64,000 nt of DNA from Prostheceraeus crozeri (lineage: Eukaryota > Platyhelminthes > Polycladida > Euryleptidae): NCBI GenBank assembly GCA_907163375.1, contig CAJQUW010007812.1:80642-144641 (forward strand). Direction: 5' to 3'. The number at the start of each line of letters is the position of its first letter. Positions within the stretch are counted from its first letter, which is position 1. The notes under the pieces were generated by a model, which worked only from the letters and a program-made list of their open reading frames with translations, was not told the DNA's origin and did no database searches. Shown here in pieces: positions 10,633 to 21,435 of this stretch. Both the position numbers and the translations under genes were made by a program.

Positions 10633-11142
10633 AGTAATGGGCAAAAGACCGTTCCAGGACACCACAAAATTCAAAAAAATAGTATCTTTAAAAACGACAT
10701 AAATTCATGAATTTAGACCCTTTTTCAGATTTTTAAGACCTAAATACATGAATTTAGACCGTTCCAGGACACCATAAAATACAAAAAAATAGTATCTTTA
10801 AAAACGACATAAATTCATGAATTTAGACCCTTTTTCAGGTCTTTAAGACCTAAATACATGAATTTAGTCCATTCAAAAAGTACCATTTTTTCAAAAAATG
10901 GTATTTTTAAAAACGACATAAATTCATGAATTTGAACCCTTTTTCAGGTTATGAAGACCTAAATTCATAAATTTGGGCGTTTTTAAAAATACCCAATTTT
11001 CAAATTTTTCAAAATCTCAAATTTGAGAATTATAATTTTTACCTTGAAAATCATGACCGTTCCAGGACACCGAAAAAATCAGAAAAGTTAAGAAACCCAA
11101 ATTTGAGAATTACAATTTTCTCGCTTAAATCATGACCGTTCC
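10633..11142. repeat. Left terminal inverted repeat of Polinton B
   Basis: Inverted against 27,388-27,783. It is built of internal direct repeats: GACCGTTCCAGGACACC occurs at the tip, near 10,760 and near 11,055, and 'aaaaacgacataaattcatgaattt' recurs about every 110 bases. The inner boundary is approximate because the two arms hold slightly different numbers of units. Confidence 0.85.
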
Positions 11143-11503
11143 TGGCGTTCTTACAATTTATCTACTGCTTTGCACTCAGATGAACACTCAATTGTAGAGA
11201 ACATCTGCTTCACGCATTTATGAATAAAAGGCATTTCAGTGTAAAGAGCTGTGACTTCCCACTCAAACATTTGAAAGGAAACAATGTATGAAAGAACAAA
11301 CAGCTGCTACACCCACTTAGACATTTGTAAGACGTGGAATATATAACCAGCAAATCCTACTCCGGCTGCAATGCCGTGTAACAATACACAACAACAATAA
11401 TCGATATGGCTATTTCAAACAATTGTGCTGAAGACTTATTTAATTTAACAGTGTTTCTTGTCAGTGAAGGTTGTGTCAAAACGCTCTCGTCATATATTTC
11501 TCA
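11143..11503. other. Polinton B, non-coding stretch inside left TIR
   Basis: Nothing coding recognised. It is less AT-rich than the rest of B. A GAATATATAACC TATA-like word lies near 11,338, and a pyrimidine-rich TTTCTTGTCAG (possible splice acceptor) near 11,451-11,461 precedes the first small ORF. Confidence 0.35.
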
Positions 11504-11658
11504 AAATGAGACAAGATCAATTTGAAGATAGAAGAAAACAATCGTTGCCAGGGAGGATGAAAAAATTACGGGAGGAATTGGAGAGGCATGAATTTACAGA
11601 TTCTTGGAGTGATTTCATAGAGCCAAATGGTGGAGAGAATAATACAATTGTAAACTAA
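11504..11658 (+). CDS. Small basic hypothetical ORF of Polinton B
   Basis: 51 codons from the first ATG, highly charged (EDRRKQSLPGRMKKLREELE RHEF). The frame stays open upstream to 11,458 without an ATG. Not recognised. It could be an exon, given the possible acceptor just upstream, or chance. The next ORF follows after about 45 bases. Confidence 0.25.
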
Positions 11659-11703
11659 CACAAATTCTTGTTACATGAAAAAAGAAACAATTCACTCAGT
11701 GTT

Positions 11704-11958
11704 ATGTGTAAAATTTTTATCGGTAAGCACATCAACTATCTGCTCTCTGTTTGTGATGATGACAAGTCTTATTTTTATAGTCTCTTGAAGCAAAATCATA
11801 TCAATTATTCACGCACCGAAGTTTCATTTGCAATGAGATTAGGTAAATTAGCAGACAATTTTCCTATGCTTTGTAGGGTGTCTAATTCTATCGTACTTTT
11901 AAAGTCACGACCTAACGTTATCGGAAGATTGACTTCATTGTGTAAAGCAATTATGTGA
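11704..11958 (+). CDS. Hypothetical Polinton ORF (IN-YS--F pattern)
   Basis: 85 codons from ATG 11,704. The stretch YFYSLLKQNHINYSRTEVSF AMRLGKLADNFPMLCRV resembles a short helical motif I recall from other Polinton proteins ('nginYSksy-nFLi-LY-L---yp-L-y'). The function is unknown. No TAAAAATG context precedes it, unlike the later genes of B, so expression is doubtful. Confidence 0.3.
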   Translation: MCKIFIGKHINYLLSVCDDDKSYFYSLLKQNHINYSRTEVSFAMRLGKLADNFPMLCRVSNSIVLLKSRPNVIGRLTSLCKAIM

Positions 11959-12598
11959 CATTCCAAATGATTCCATTCTTCTCCCAAACAATGGTGCGTC
12001 ATTTAGCGACAATACCGCGCTGACATATTCAATGGAATTTGGATGTTAAACTCCGCTATTGTTATTGCGATACGGCCGCACGACACTTTATTTTCAATGT
12101 TAGACCTATGCCATTTCATTATATTCTCTTGAATAATGGTGCGCCATTCAGCTAAAATACTGCGCCATTTAACTAATCAAATCAACGCGTTAACATTAGA
12201 CGCGCTGTGAAGAAAATTTATCATTCTTGAAACCCCTCTGTTTTATATGCAATGTAAATACAATAGAGTCTTTCAACCAATTAAAACGTGTCCACCCGTG
12301 GACAGAAATCCCATTGTTTAGAAAACTTGTATCTGTCTGTTTTATATGCAATGCTATTTCCTGTTTTATATGCAATGTTATTTCCTGATGTAACCAAATT
12401 GAATGTATGCAAAGTGGTTGTAACCAAATTGAAATAACCATGTGTTGTTTTTAATTACACATTTACGGGAATATAAAAGAAACATTTTGTCTTCTATAAA
12501 AATGAGAATGAAAATGAAAATGATATCTACGAAATTCTATTTAAATCGAAATTCAGAAGATTGTATTCAAAATATTTATTCAAAATATTTCTTTAAAA
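11959..12598. repeat. Non-coding stretch of Polinton B with short repeats
   Basis: CTGTTTTATATGCAATG occurs near 12,239, 12,337 and 12,361. A second word ('caatggtgcg-cattc/tagc-a-aata-cgcgc') occurs near 11,989 and 12,135. Both are dispersed direct repeats in a region without recognisable genes, and could be regulatory or remains of replication-slippage duplications. Confidence 0.5.
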
Positions 12599-13306
12599 AT
12601 GGAAGAAACAAAAATGGAAGAAACCGCAAGAATATATCCTTCGTTATCATATGAACGTAGTTCTACTTTAATGGACATTGAAAAAATGAACAAAGAAAAA
12701 CACAAAGATAGAGTTAGGTATATGAAAGATAAGGAATCTCAATTATTATTAAGATTAGAGCATTATAAAAAATTAAGAAAGAGATGGACGATAGCTAAGA
12801 ATGTAACACAAGGCGTTGGAGCATCTTTAACAATAAGTTTAGGCGCTCTCACTATTGTTATATCTTCTGGTGTTTTAGTAATTCCAGTAGTTGCTACAGC
12901 TTTAACAGGTACGGGTGTTTTTGCAACTTCACTTGTTACAATGTTAGATAAATCTTTAATAACTAAGAAACGAAAATCATTAAAAACTAAGCATTTACAC
13001 ATTAAAGAAGTCTATGATAAACTACATTACTACTTTCAAAGAGTATGTGATGATAATGTTATTACGTTAGATGAGATTGAAAAATTTGATCAAATAGCTA
13101 ATGAAGTAAATCAAACCTTTCAATTACAGTCCGAAAAAGTTGATGATAAGAATAAACAGGATGGCAAAATTTCTAGTGATGGTAAAATTTCTAATGAAGA
13201 AAATGACAAATTTTTTTTAGAAGAGCTAAAAACTTTAAGCGAAAATTTAAGCAAAACTTTATTAAACAAAACTTTATTAAACAAAACTTTATTAAACAAA
13301 ACTTAA
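12599..13306 (+). CDS. Polinton B membrane protein with TM hairpin
   Basis: 235 codons, ATG in the context CTTTAAAAATG. The N-terminal third is charged and helical (…LLLRLEHYKKLRKRWTIAKN). Residues about 75-120 form one long or two short membrane segments (GALTIVISSGVLVIPVVATA). The C-terminal half is helical and ends in a 15-base tandem repeat encoding LLNKT four times (13,257-13,304). Proteins with a 'YKKL-KKW-kA' helix followed by a hydrophobic hairpin occur in other Polintons. The role is unknown; a virion membrane or host-membrane protein is possible. The frame looks whole. Confidence 0.6.
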   Translation: MEETKMEETARIYPSLSYERSSTLMDIEKMNKEKHKDRVRYMKDKESQLLLRLEHYKKLRKRWTIAKNVTQGVGASLTISLGALTIVISSGVLVIPVVATALTGTGVFATSLVTMLDKSLITKKRKSLKTKHLHIKEVYDKLHYYFQRVCDDNVITLDEIEKFDQIANEVNQTFQLQSEKVDDKNKQDGKISSDGKISNEENDKFFLEELKTLSENLSKTLLNKTLLNKTLLNKT

Positions 13307-13427
13307 AACGAGAAAACTTTAAACGAAAAGATGTCAGACAACAAAGCAATAAAAAAATAATTTGTACAGTAAAATGTTTTTGCTGTATTCCAATGTTACC
13401 ACAAAATTCAAATATTATATTTTAAAA

Positions 13428-14273
13428 ATGGATAAAATTAGAGCTGATAATTTTAAAAGAATAAAACAATTAGAAGAGTTAATAAAACAAAGAAATATTA
13501 TGAAAGAAAATCATCTTCAACATAGAATGATAAAAGCTGGTATTCAATCTGATATGTTTGAAAAAATGCAGCAAACCGAGCAAGTAAAAACTGATTTTGA
13601 GAAAACTATGAAACCATTTAAAACTCTTGAAAAAGAAAGTACAAATAATGATAAACAAATTGATATAACAGATCCAGAGCACAAAACTATATTAGATGAC
13701 TATGAATTACTAGAATCAAACATTAATAAGAAATTACCAAAATCTATGCAATTTGAACATTCTATTTCATTTATAGATGGAAAAATAATACCTAGATTTT
13801 ATCTCGGACAAAAAGAAATATTTCCACAACCTTTTCGAGGTTTAATTTTTTCACCAGATAAATCTCCTTTTAATTTAGATAGAAATTTTGTTAATCTTTT
13901 AAGAGGAGCAGCTTTAAATAATTATGCTGTAGAAGATCTTATAAAATATAAAGCTATGTTAGATAGAGTTGGTGCAGTAAAATCTCTAAGACGTTATAAA
14001 CAATTAGAAAATTTATTATCAACGGGAGTTAAAGTAGGAAAAGGTTTATCTGAAAAACAGAAAACAGAAACAACCATATTTTTACCAGATGATCCACAAG
14101 AATTACTAAATAGATTAAATATTCTAATATCTGCAATAAAAGAAGGACATAATTCTAGTTTCAATAAAATTCATGCTATATTGAAAAGACTGTTAGAAAA
14201 AAAGATTCTAAATGAAGAGGATTATAAAAGTATAACGGGACATCGGAGATGTCTTCCAGGGCTTCGCCCGTAG
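13428..14273 (+). CDS. Conserved Polinton protein of unknown function
   Basis: 281 codons from the ATG in the context TTTTAAAAATG; the open frame starts earlier, at 13,362, but without an ATG. The N-terminal half is coiled-coil-like and lysine-rich. The C-terminal part DPQELLNRLNILISAIKEGH NSSFNKIHAILKRLLEKK ILNEEDYKSI matches a motif I recall from many Polinton proteins ('-L--RL-ilL-s--aGN-s----i--iLd-Ll--g-is--e-'). The last ten residues (GHRRCLPGLRP) are encoded by a GC-rich hairpin pair (14,239-14,269), so the natural C terminus has been replaced by hairpin sequence. It precedes PX. Confidence 0.6.
   Translation: MDKIRADNFKRIKQLEELIKQRNIMKENHLQHRMIKAGIQSDMFEKMQQTEQVKTDFEKTMKPFKTLEKESTNNDKQIDITDPEHKTILDDYELLESNINKKLPKSMQFEHSISFIDGKIIPRFYLGQKEIFPQPFRGLIFSPDKSPFNLDRNFVNLLRGAALNNYAVEDLIKYKAMLDRVGAVKSLRRYKQLENLLSTGVKVGKGLSEKQKTETTIFLPDDPQELLNRLNILISAIKEGHNSSFNKIHAILKRLLEKKILNEEDYKSITGHRRCLPGLRP
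14239..14269. repeat. GC-rich double hairpin in Polinton B
   Basis: GACATC-GGA-GATGTC (14,239-14,253) followed by GGGC-TTC-GCCC (14,259-14,269). It lies at the very 3' end of an ORF and supplies its last codons. It belongs to a dispersed family (18,485, 20,690, 22,897, 24,470, 25,224, 25,782, 26,642, 26,973). Confidence 0.8.
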
Positions 14274-14334
14274 CTGAAATATGTTGTTTCTAATTTTTTT
14301 ATAAAAAATATTTATTTAAAATTTTAACTAAAAA

Positions 14335-15138
14335 ATGTCTTCGAGAGAATTATCATCAGCAGATTTAGACAAAATTAATAATCATTTAGAAAATTTGACA
14401 GAGATTTTGGGTTCATCAAAATTTAGTACGACGTTAAAAATTATAACAACTACTTCATCACACACTTGTAATTTAGAACCCATTCTACATTTAGAACAAA
14501 ATAAAAATTATCAAATTGCATTGACTAGTTTCTCCACATTTAACACTATTCAAAATGTTATAAAAGTTGTAAATGATCAATTTAGATATTCTACTGATAA
14601 AGGCAAAACGTGGAAAGTACTAACTTTTCTTCCTGGTTCTTACGAAGTTGAATCAATATCAAATGAAATTAAAAGACATTTAGGTATACCATTTAAAGAT
14701 AAGAAACAATTACATTTTGCAGTTGAACCGGCAGTTAATAAATTTTCTCTTACTTTAGACGAAAATCATCAAGTTGATTTTAATCATGATAGATCATTGT
14801 CAAAGCTATTAGGATTTAATAAACAAACCTATAGTCAAGGTTATCATTTAGGTGAGAAGATTCCAAAAGTAACTGAAATAAATTCAATTGTTGTACATTG
14901 TGACATTATTGAAGGAGGATATATAAATGGTAAATTATCAAATTTAATATTCAGTTTTCCAGCTCTTACTGTACCCATTGGTTATAGATTAAATGTAATT
15001 CCACAAACATTAATATATTTCCCTATTACAAGAAAAACTATTAACAACATTAACATTAGAATCACTGATGAAAAAGGACAAGAAATAAATTTTGGAGGTG
15101 AAGAGATTATCATAGATCTTTTGGTTCGGGAGGTATAA
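14335..15138 (+). CDS. Polinton B PX-type (penton-like minor capsid) protein
   Basis: 267 codons, ATG in the context CTAAAAAATG. Residues about 70-150 match the PX pattern: a 'Y-V-sI-neI' helix, beta strands FSLTLDENHQVDFNH, then SKLLGFNKQTY. Later comes SIVVHCDIIEGGYINGKLSN, corresponding to 'lyVycDlvep--vGd---pll', and the end NINIRITDEKGQEINFGGEE IIIDLLVRE, corresponding to 'I-I-i-dd-G--v-F--g-v---L-fr'. PX has been proposed to be the single jelly-roll penton of the Polinton capsid. The frame looks whole. It lies just upstream of the ATPase, as capsid and packaging genes often do. Confidence 0.7.
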   Translation: MSSRELSSADLDKINNHLENLTEILGSSKFSTTLKIITTTSSHTCNLEPILHLEQNKNYQIALTSFSTFNTIQNVIKVVNDQFRYSTDKGKTWKVLTFLPGSYEVESISNEIKRHLGIPFKDKKQLHFAVEPAVNKFSLTLDENHQVDFNHDRSLSKLLGFNKQTYSQGYHLGEKIPKVTEINSIVVHCDIIEGGYINGKLSNLIFSFPALTVPIGYRLNVIPQTLIYFPITRKTINNINIRITDEKGQEINFGGEEIIIDLLVREV

Positions 15139-15229
15139 ACTCCTACGCGAAGCTAGAGAACTTTAATTTTCTTCTTCTTCTTTAGAAACAAAAAATAAAA
15201 AAATAAAAATAAATTTATTTTATTAAAAA

Positions 15230-16002
15230 ATGAGTGAATTACCTCCATTTAATAAAAAAAAACTTAAATTTAATCATCATCCAAATTTATCTAATAAAGT
15301 TTTGTCAGTTATTTGTGGAAGATCAGGTTGTGGAAAAACGTATCTATTGTTTAAAATTTTAACGACTCCAAATTTTTTGGATTATAACAATCTTATAATT
15401 TATACAACAACAGCAGAACAACACGTCTATCAATTTATGAAATATGGATTTGAAAATAATCTTATAAAACAGCAATTGCTTCATTATTCAAAGAATATGA
15501 AAAATCTGAAGATGAAGAAGAAATAAGTTCGTGGTGTGAAGAAGCAGCAAAAAATAATCAGTTAGTAGAATCTAATAAAAATAAGCATATAAAGATACAA
15601 TTAATAGATGATAGTGGTAATATGCAAGATCCTAGTAAACTAGATAAAACAATGAAACATTGTGTAATTTTTGATGATTGTGTTAATGATAGAAATCAGT
15701 CAGTTCAGAGAAATTATTTCACAAGAGGTAGACATAATAACTGTAGTGTTTTTTATTTAACACAAAGTATGTATTCATTAGACGGAAGTGTTATTAGAAA
15801 GAATGCAAATATATTTATACTATTTGAAATAAATGCAAGAAACTTAAGTGATTTGTTTAGAGATTTATGCGTAAGAAATAAAGATGAATTTAAACACTCG
15901 TGTAACAATGCTTGGTCAAAAGATTATGGATTCATTACAATTAATATTGATAAAAAAATTCATGAGAGTTATAGAAAATATTTTCGCGGAGTGACCGAAT
16001 AA
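15230..16002 (+). pseudogene. Polinton B packaging ATPase (FtsK/HerA type), broken
   Basis: ATG in the context ATTAAAAAATG. The protein has Walker A CGRSGCGKTYLL early, a Walker-B-like CVIFDDCVND in the middle, then NNCSVFYLTQSMY (sensor-like, with Q after the strand) and a conserved C-terminal part with NAWSKDYGFITIN. These are the marks of the A32-like genome-packaging ATPases of Polintons and related viruses. Broken, about one break, and broken in the same way in the copy at 7,681-8,168. It is followed after about 40 bases by a small ORF. Confidence 0.85.
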
Positions 16003-16044
16003 TTTTTTCTTATAAATTTTTTGTTAATAAAAATTAAAAAAAAT

Positions 16045-16374
16045 ATGTTGAATGATTATAAGATAGAGCATGTACCAGTTTTAAAAGATTATCGTCATCC
16101 TACAAATCCTGTAAATTCGAAGAAAGAAGTTAGATTTTATTATCATCATAAATACGTAGCGCTCGTTACGGATTATAAAGCAAAACATGGTATTAAACCG
16201 TGTGTTAAAACAAAAGACTTTCCACTTTGTTTAAGAAGTTTCCGAGTATTTTTGGCGTATAATAATTTATGGTGGTTGGTTAAGAAAGAACATTTAACAG
16301 CACATGAATTAGAAACATTACATCAATTACATATTCCTGTGTATATGCAAAAACGGAACCGAGGTTCTATGTAA
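16045..16374 (+). CDS. Small hypothetical protein of Polinton B
   Basis: 110 codons from an ATG after ATTAAAAAAAAT. It is basic, with several aromatic residues (VRFYYHHKYVALVTDYKAKH, NNLWWLVKKEHL). I do not recognise it. It sits between the ATPase and the polymerase in the same direction, and the frame looks whole. Confidence 0.5.
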   Translation: MLNDYKIEHVPVLKDYRHPTNPVNSKKEVRFYYHHKYVALVTDYKAKHGIKPCVKTKDFPLCLRSFRVFLAYNNLWWLVKKEHLTAHELETLHQLHIPVYMQKRNRGSM

Positions 16375-16399
16375 AAATTAATTTTTTCTTTTAAAAAAC

Positions 16400-19300
16400 A
16401 TGAATCGTGAAATGTCTCTCGGACAAACGTCTAGGTTTGATGAATTAATCAAGAAACAAACTGCTGAGTTTGATGCGCAAATTAAACATAGTAAACGTAG
16501 TAAACGTATTAAAAAACAGAAACGTACTAGGCGTAGTATTAGACGTAATACTAAAAAAACAGAAAAGTGGAACAAAAGAAATATTAGAAACTCCTATTAC
16601 TGATATCTTTTTTGATGATAGAATTAAGGATGAACTTGGTGATGATTTATGTAATTTATTTAACCCAAATGAAATTAAATATGAAAATGTATCTTTTATT
16701 AATGTAGTAAATGATATGCGGAAACTTTTAGCAAATGGTAAAATTATTAATTTACTTGGAAAAGTTATTAAAGATCAGGAAAATATAATTCAAAAATTTT
16801 ACGTAACCTTCTATAATAAAAAATCATTTGAAACATGGTTTTCGAATCTGGATGAGAAATCCGATGCTAACGAATGGATTTTTACAGGTAATATTAAATA
16901 TGAAGATTTTGGAATGAAGTTAGTACAAAGATCGCATAGAGGGGCAGGGATTAATATGAAATATAGAATCAAAGAATATTTCGGTGAATATTGTTATATT
17001 CCTTCTGAAGATTTTTGTTTTATTAAATGTTATAATGTTTTACGAGGTTTTAATGAAGAACAAGGAGAAATGATGAAAGAAATGTTTAATAATTTTTTAT
17101 ATAAAGAGAAAGCCACATCTAGAACAGGAGTAATGTCAAACTGCAAATTTTCTCAATTCAATAAATATTTTGGAGAATGCGTTCAATATTATAGTCCTGC
17201 CAATCGTCATTTAAATCCTAGAGGAATTGAAACGTTTCATAATTATGTTTATTACAATTATTTTCACGCAGGTTCAACAATTGGTCACTATTGTTTAATT
17301 AATAAATCTCATATATTAAAAGCTATTAGAGAAATTGAAAATAATTTCAAACCCATATACAAAACAGTTACTGATGAAAATCTAACAACGCGTCCATATA
17401 AAATCATAACAAAGAAAAAAATTGACTATGGTTCAACATATATTTGGGATCTCGAAACTTTTCCCGATCCTAACTTTTCAACAGCTCATCCTATTCCTTA
17501 TGCTGTAGGAGCTATTAATTTTAATAAATTTATATGTTGTTTACCGAAACAAAGATTGAAGGAATTAGAAACACGTTTGTTAAGTGATATGATTAAAATT
17601 AAACGATCAAAAGATGAAGATGAAATTAAAAAACTTAAAAAACAGATTAATGAGTATAATAATTTAACTGAATTAGAATTTAATAAACCTCAAAATTGTG
17701 TGAAAATATTTACGAGAACTGAGGATGATGAATGTTCAATCAGGGGAAACCCAGAGGACGTATGTCCGATCCATCAATTTTTTAAAACTCTTGGAAAATT
17801 TAATTATTCGAGAGTAACTTTAATAGCTCACAATTCATCAGGTTTTGATTCCTATTTTCCGATAAAAGCTAATTTTAAATTATCTAAACCGCCTCTTAAA
17901 ACTTCAAGAGGAATATTGTCTGCTTCATTACAAAATCCTTATACAACTGAATGTGTTAGTAGATACATTCAAAAATCTTTTAGATTTAAAAACAATATGA
18001 AAAAAGATTCACCTTCAGGTAAATTAGCACTTCAAACTATTATAATGAAATGTAGTTATCAACATGTAAAAACAAGTCTTTCTAAATGGTGTGAGAATTT
18101 TAAAATTCCTACGAATGTGTGTAAATTAAATTATGAAATTGGAGACATAACACATGAAAATTATGAAGAAAAAGAAAATGAATGGAGACCATATTTAGTT
18201 AACGATATTCTTTCCTTAGCTTTTTGTATCTACAAATATAATAATGTTATGCGAGATTTAGTTGGTGAAGATATAACTACTAATTTAACATCCTCTGCTT
18301 TAACATTTAACGGTCGGATGAAAAGCGTACAAAATGACAATATAAATATTCATTCTCATATAGATTTATGGGCTAGAAATTATATTAGAAAATCTGTTAA
18401 AGGTGGAAGAGTTTCAGCAAATATAAGAAAATACATATCGCCATTTTGTAGCATCTTGTTACCAATATTAAAACAGTGTTTACCTGGTCGCTGCGCTGGG
18501 GGGACTTTGTCCCTTGGTCGCTACGCTGGTGGGGCTTTGTCCCCTGGAAGTAATTTAATAGATTTAATGAAACAGTATCGAGATTTAGGAGATAAAACTG
18601 AAATTTGTAAGAAAATTTCAAATCAACTACTTGAACAAAAAAATGAATTTCTAATGGCTTTTGATGCAACATCTTTATATCCATCAGCTATGTATGATGA
18701 AAATTCAGAATACCCTAAAGCTGAATCAGCTAGAAAATTTCGTCAAGAAGAAGAGCGGGAAATAGTATATAAATTTAATACTCAAACATTTAGACCTAAA
18801 ACTGGAATATTCTCTGTTGTGTTTCAATATCCGAATGATATGTTTTTCCAACCAGTTCCTATAAAAGATAAAGTTAAAAATCAAAATAATAATTCTCATG
18901 TAAAAGTAATCAGGTTTAGAAATGGTATATGTTATGATGTATTAACTTCTGTAGACATACAAGAAATTGTTAGATGTGGGGGAAAAATCTTACATATTAC
19001 TGATGGTATAATTTATGAAAAAAATTATCAAGTTTCACCATTTCGAAATTATATTGAAAAACTTTTTAATTTGAGAAAAAGATATAAAACAGAAGGAAAT
19101 ACTGTAGGTGATGAGTTAATTAAATTATTGATGAATTCCGCTATATGGCAAAATTGTGCAAAAAGATATAACCACTAAATATCATTTATGGAATGAGAAT
19201 ACATTGAGAAAAAATTTCACTCAAGAAGTAAAAGATTATGAAAAATTAAATGATGAACAATATTTAGCGAAAGTAGAAATGGAAGATGATGAATTTCTCA

Positions 19301-19940
19301 AAACTAATATTTTTAAAAGATGGGAAGACGTCATTCATGCCATCACACTTAGGTTCTTTCATTCTTTCTCACTCTAGAAGAATCATGAATAACTTTATTT
19401 TAGAAATTAATGGTTTCAAAGAAAAATACATTCATTATACAGATACTGATTCAATATATATTTCCAATGAGCTCTTTAATAAATTAGACGCTGCTGGATA
19501 TGTTGGAGGAGAATTGTGTCAAGGGAAAAAATGATTATGGAAATGGTGGAATTATTTTTGCAATGTTTATTGCACCTAAAGTAAAATACTGTATTACTGT
19601 GGATGAGCAAGGGAGACTTAGTGAAAAGAAAACATTCAAAGGATATTCACAAGATAAAGTAAAAGTAGAAGATTTTCTAAAATTATATTCGGGGAAAACA
19701 TTATCGACTACAGTTAATAAACCATGGAAAAGATCTTTAGAAACTGGAATTAGTATTCCTGATAAAAATAATAATACTGAAGAAAAAAAATTTTCTGGTC
19801 AAATAAATATTCTTAAACGTCAAGCACCTGATGAAAATGAAATTATGTTACCTTATAACGGAGAAGATATTCAAGCTGAAATATTTCAAACAATCATGTG
19901 TGAGAGTAATTTAAGTGATGATGATGACACGTGGGAATAA
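16400..19940 (+). pseudogene. Polinton B DNA polymerase B (protein-primed), broken
   Basis: Family B polymerase with a basic N terminus (KRSKRIKKQKRTRRSIRR), exonuclease motif I YIWDLETFPDP, exonuclease motif II IAHNSSGFDSYF, polymerase motif A FDATSLYPSAM, a motif-B-like segment ELIKLLMNSAIWQNCAKR, and motif C YTDTDSIYIS. The C terminus is acidic. It is a Polinton polymerase but clearly of a different lineage from that in A: no C2H2 fingers and no endonuclease-VII-like cluster. Broken, with about four breaks. A GC-rich hairpin pair sits inside the coding region at 18,485-18,546. An 18-bp tandem repeat follows the stop. Confidence 0.9.
18485..18546. repeat. GC-rich tandem hairpins inside polymerase gene of Polinton B
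   Basis: Two tandem copies of about 33 bases, each starting GGTCGCT-CGCTGG and containing a hairpin: GGGAC-TTT-GTCCC and GGGG-CTTTG-TCCCC. The run stays in frame and adds a glycine-rich segment (LPGRCAGGTLSLGRYAGGAL) to the polymerase. It stands out sharply against the AT-rich surroundings. Confidence 0.85.
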
Positions 19941-19955
19941 TAATTTTTTTATTAC

Positions 19956-20070
19956 ATCTAAAAATTTTATAACATCTAAAAAATTTATAACATCTAAAAA
20001 ATTTATAACATCTAAAAAATTTATTACATCTAAAAACTTATTACATCTAAAAATTTTATTACATATGAAA
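19956..20070. repeat. 18-bp tandem repeat after Polinton B polymerase
   Basis: The unit ATAACATCTAAAAAATTT, with variants 'attacatctaaaaa-tt', occurs about seven times. It lies between the convergent polymerase gene (+) and the ORF at 20,117 (-), where it could serve as a shared 3' region. Confidence 0.85.
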
Positions 20071-20116
20071 ATATATTTATCGAATATTTTGGTATTTTCT
20101 ATTAAGTTTTATCATA

Positions 20117-20764
20117 TTAAGTTTCATCATATAATGTTTTATCAAAAGATAATTTAAATTTATTTTCACTAACTATTGATTCTTCATCATCATCATCAAT
20201 TGATTCTTCATCATCATCATAAATTGTTTCTTCAACATCATAAATTACACTTTTTGGTATAGGATGCCCACCCATGATAGGATACCATTCTCTTATTGGA
20301 ATATCTAATTCTAAATTACATCTTTTATCTGATAATAATATAATAGAGAAAAATATTGGTCTTTGATCTCTTTTGGAAAATTTAATAACACCACCATAAT
20401 CTGAATCACTTTTAGTTTTTATTAAAGATGATAAAATTTTAAATTGATTAGATGTAAATCCTAATTTAAATTTTGTAGACCTGACACATAGTTGTCTAAC
20501 AGTATCTTCAACTATACCATCATTATTATTTTCAATTGTAAGAAAATGAAATTTAGATAAATTTTTATAATTACTAATATTTTTATAATCTTTTTTACCA
20601 TTTACACCATTTTCAGATGTTTCTGAATCATCATCTATATTATCATCATCTATATTATTATCATTATTATCATAAGATTCTTTAAGATCGGGCAAAGCCC
20701 TAGAACCTTCGGTTCGTTTATTATGATTATGGTCATTGTTAATAGTATAAGGTGTTGTCCACAT
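20117..20764 (-). CDS. Hypothetical acidic protein of Polinton B
   Basis: 215 codons on the minus strand. It has low-complexity Asp/Asn/Ser-rich stretches near the N terminus (NNDNNIDDDNIDDD) and near the C terminus (DDDEESIDDDDEES). The central 110 residues (VRQLCVRSTKFKLGFTSNQF KILSSLIKTK ... FFSIILLSDKRCNLELDIPI) alternate strands and helices and could be half of a sliding-clamp-like fold, but the match is weak. It follows the ORF at 20,839 in the same direction. A hairpin pair at 20,690-20,715 encodes part of the N terminus (TEGSRALPDL). Confidence 0.45.
   Translation of the reverse strand: MWTTPYTINNDHNHNKRTEGSRALPDLKESYDNNDNNIDDDNIDDDSETSENGVNGKKDYKNISNYKNLSKFHFLTIENNNDGIVEDTVRQLCVRSTKFKLGFTSNQFKILSSLIKTKSDSDYGGVIKFSKRDQRPIFFSIILLSDKRCNLELDIPIREWYPIMGGHPIPKSVIYDVEETIYDDDEESIDDDDEESIVSENKFKLSFDKTLYDET
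20690..20715. repeat. GC-rich hairpin pair in Polinton B
   Basis: GGGC-AAA-GCCC (20,690-20,700) and GAACC-TTC-GGTTC (20,703-20,715), both with three-base loops, inside the N-terminal coding part of the minus-strand ORF. Confidence 0.85.
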
Positions 20765-20838
20765 ATAAATTTTCTCTTGTTGAGCTAAACCATTTATATA
20801 AGATTTAAATAAATTAATATTTAAGTTGGAATATAATC

Positions 20839-21435
20839 CTATATACGTATCATCATCATATCTTGGGGCATTTCTAATGTTTCTTGTTTATAAATTGTGT
20901 CTCTATAATAAACTAGACATAATAATTCTTCATTATGTTTTTTACTCTCTATGTGAATGTTATATTGATTTTGTTCATCAACAAATAATCTAATTTTTTC
21001 TTTGGAAAAAGATTTTAATTTTTTAACTAATTCTCTAACATTAATATAATTAATAATTTTATTTTCTATCCATTCAGTATTACTAATTGGTAACACTGCT
21101 CTAATAAAACCATAAACATTATTATGACCTATTATAACCATATTTTCTTTATTTAATTCAACATAAGCTACATCATTATATTTACTTACAATCTCCATAA
21201 ATTTTATAAATGGATCACCTGGAAAAATACAATAATTAGTTTCTATAGAAGGTAAACCTTTTGTTTGTTCTCTAAATATTTCGGCTTGTAATTCGAATAA
21301 AAGATTTACATCTATACATGGATTATTATTATTATTATTATCAAAACATTTATTTTCAAATCCCGTTGATCTCGTCGAATAAGAAGAACAGGATGATGCG
21401 GACGAATATAATTTTTTTAAATTTGGTTTTTCCAT
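20839..21435 (-). CDS. Hypothetical protein of Polinton B, possibly clamp-like
   Basis: 198 codons on the minus strand, ATG in the context AATAAAAAATG. After a serine/asparagine-rich leader, residues about 60-190 read DPFIKFMEIVSKYNDVAYVE LNKENMVIIG ... YINVRELVKKLKSFSKEKIR LFVDEQNQYNIHIESKK. The alternation of strands with an 'F-k-ve-vsk' helix, then 'v-l-k-l-k' and repeated strands, is reminiscent of the first half of a PCNA-type clamp, which would suit a gene beside a polymerase. This is inference from the pattern only; an unrelated protein is quite possible. Confidence 0.4.
   Translation of the reverse strand: MEKPNLKKLYSSASSCSSYSTRSTGFENKCFDNNNNNNPCIDVNLLFELQAEIFREQTKGLPSIETNYCIFPGDPFIKFMEIVSKYNDVAYVELNKENMVIIGHNNVYGFIRAVLPISNTEWIENKIINYINVRELVKKLKSFSKEKIRLFVDEQNQYNIHIESKKHNEELLCLVYYRDTIYKQETLEMPQDMMMIRI

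Noticed and set aside
19956-20070. CRISPR-like array
   Set aside because: The repeats are contiguous 18-mers without unique spacers, in a eukaryotic Polinton.
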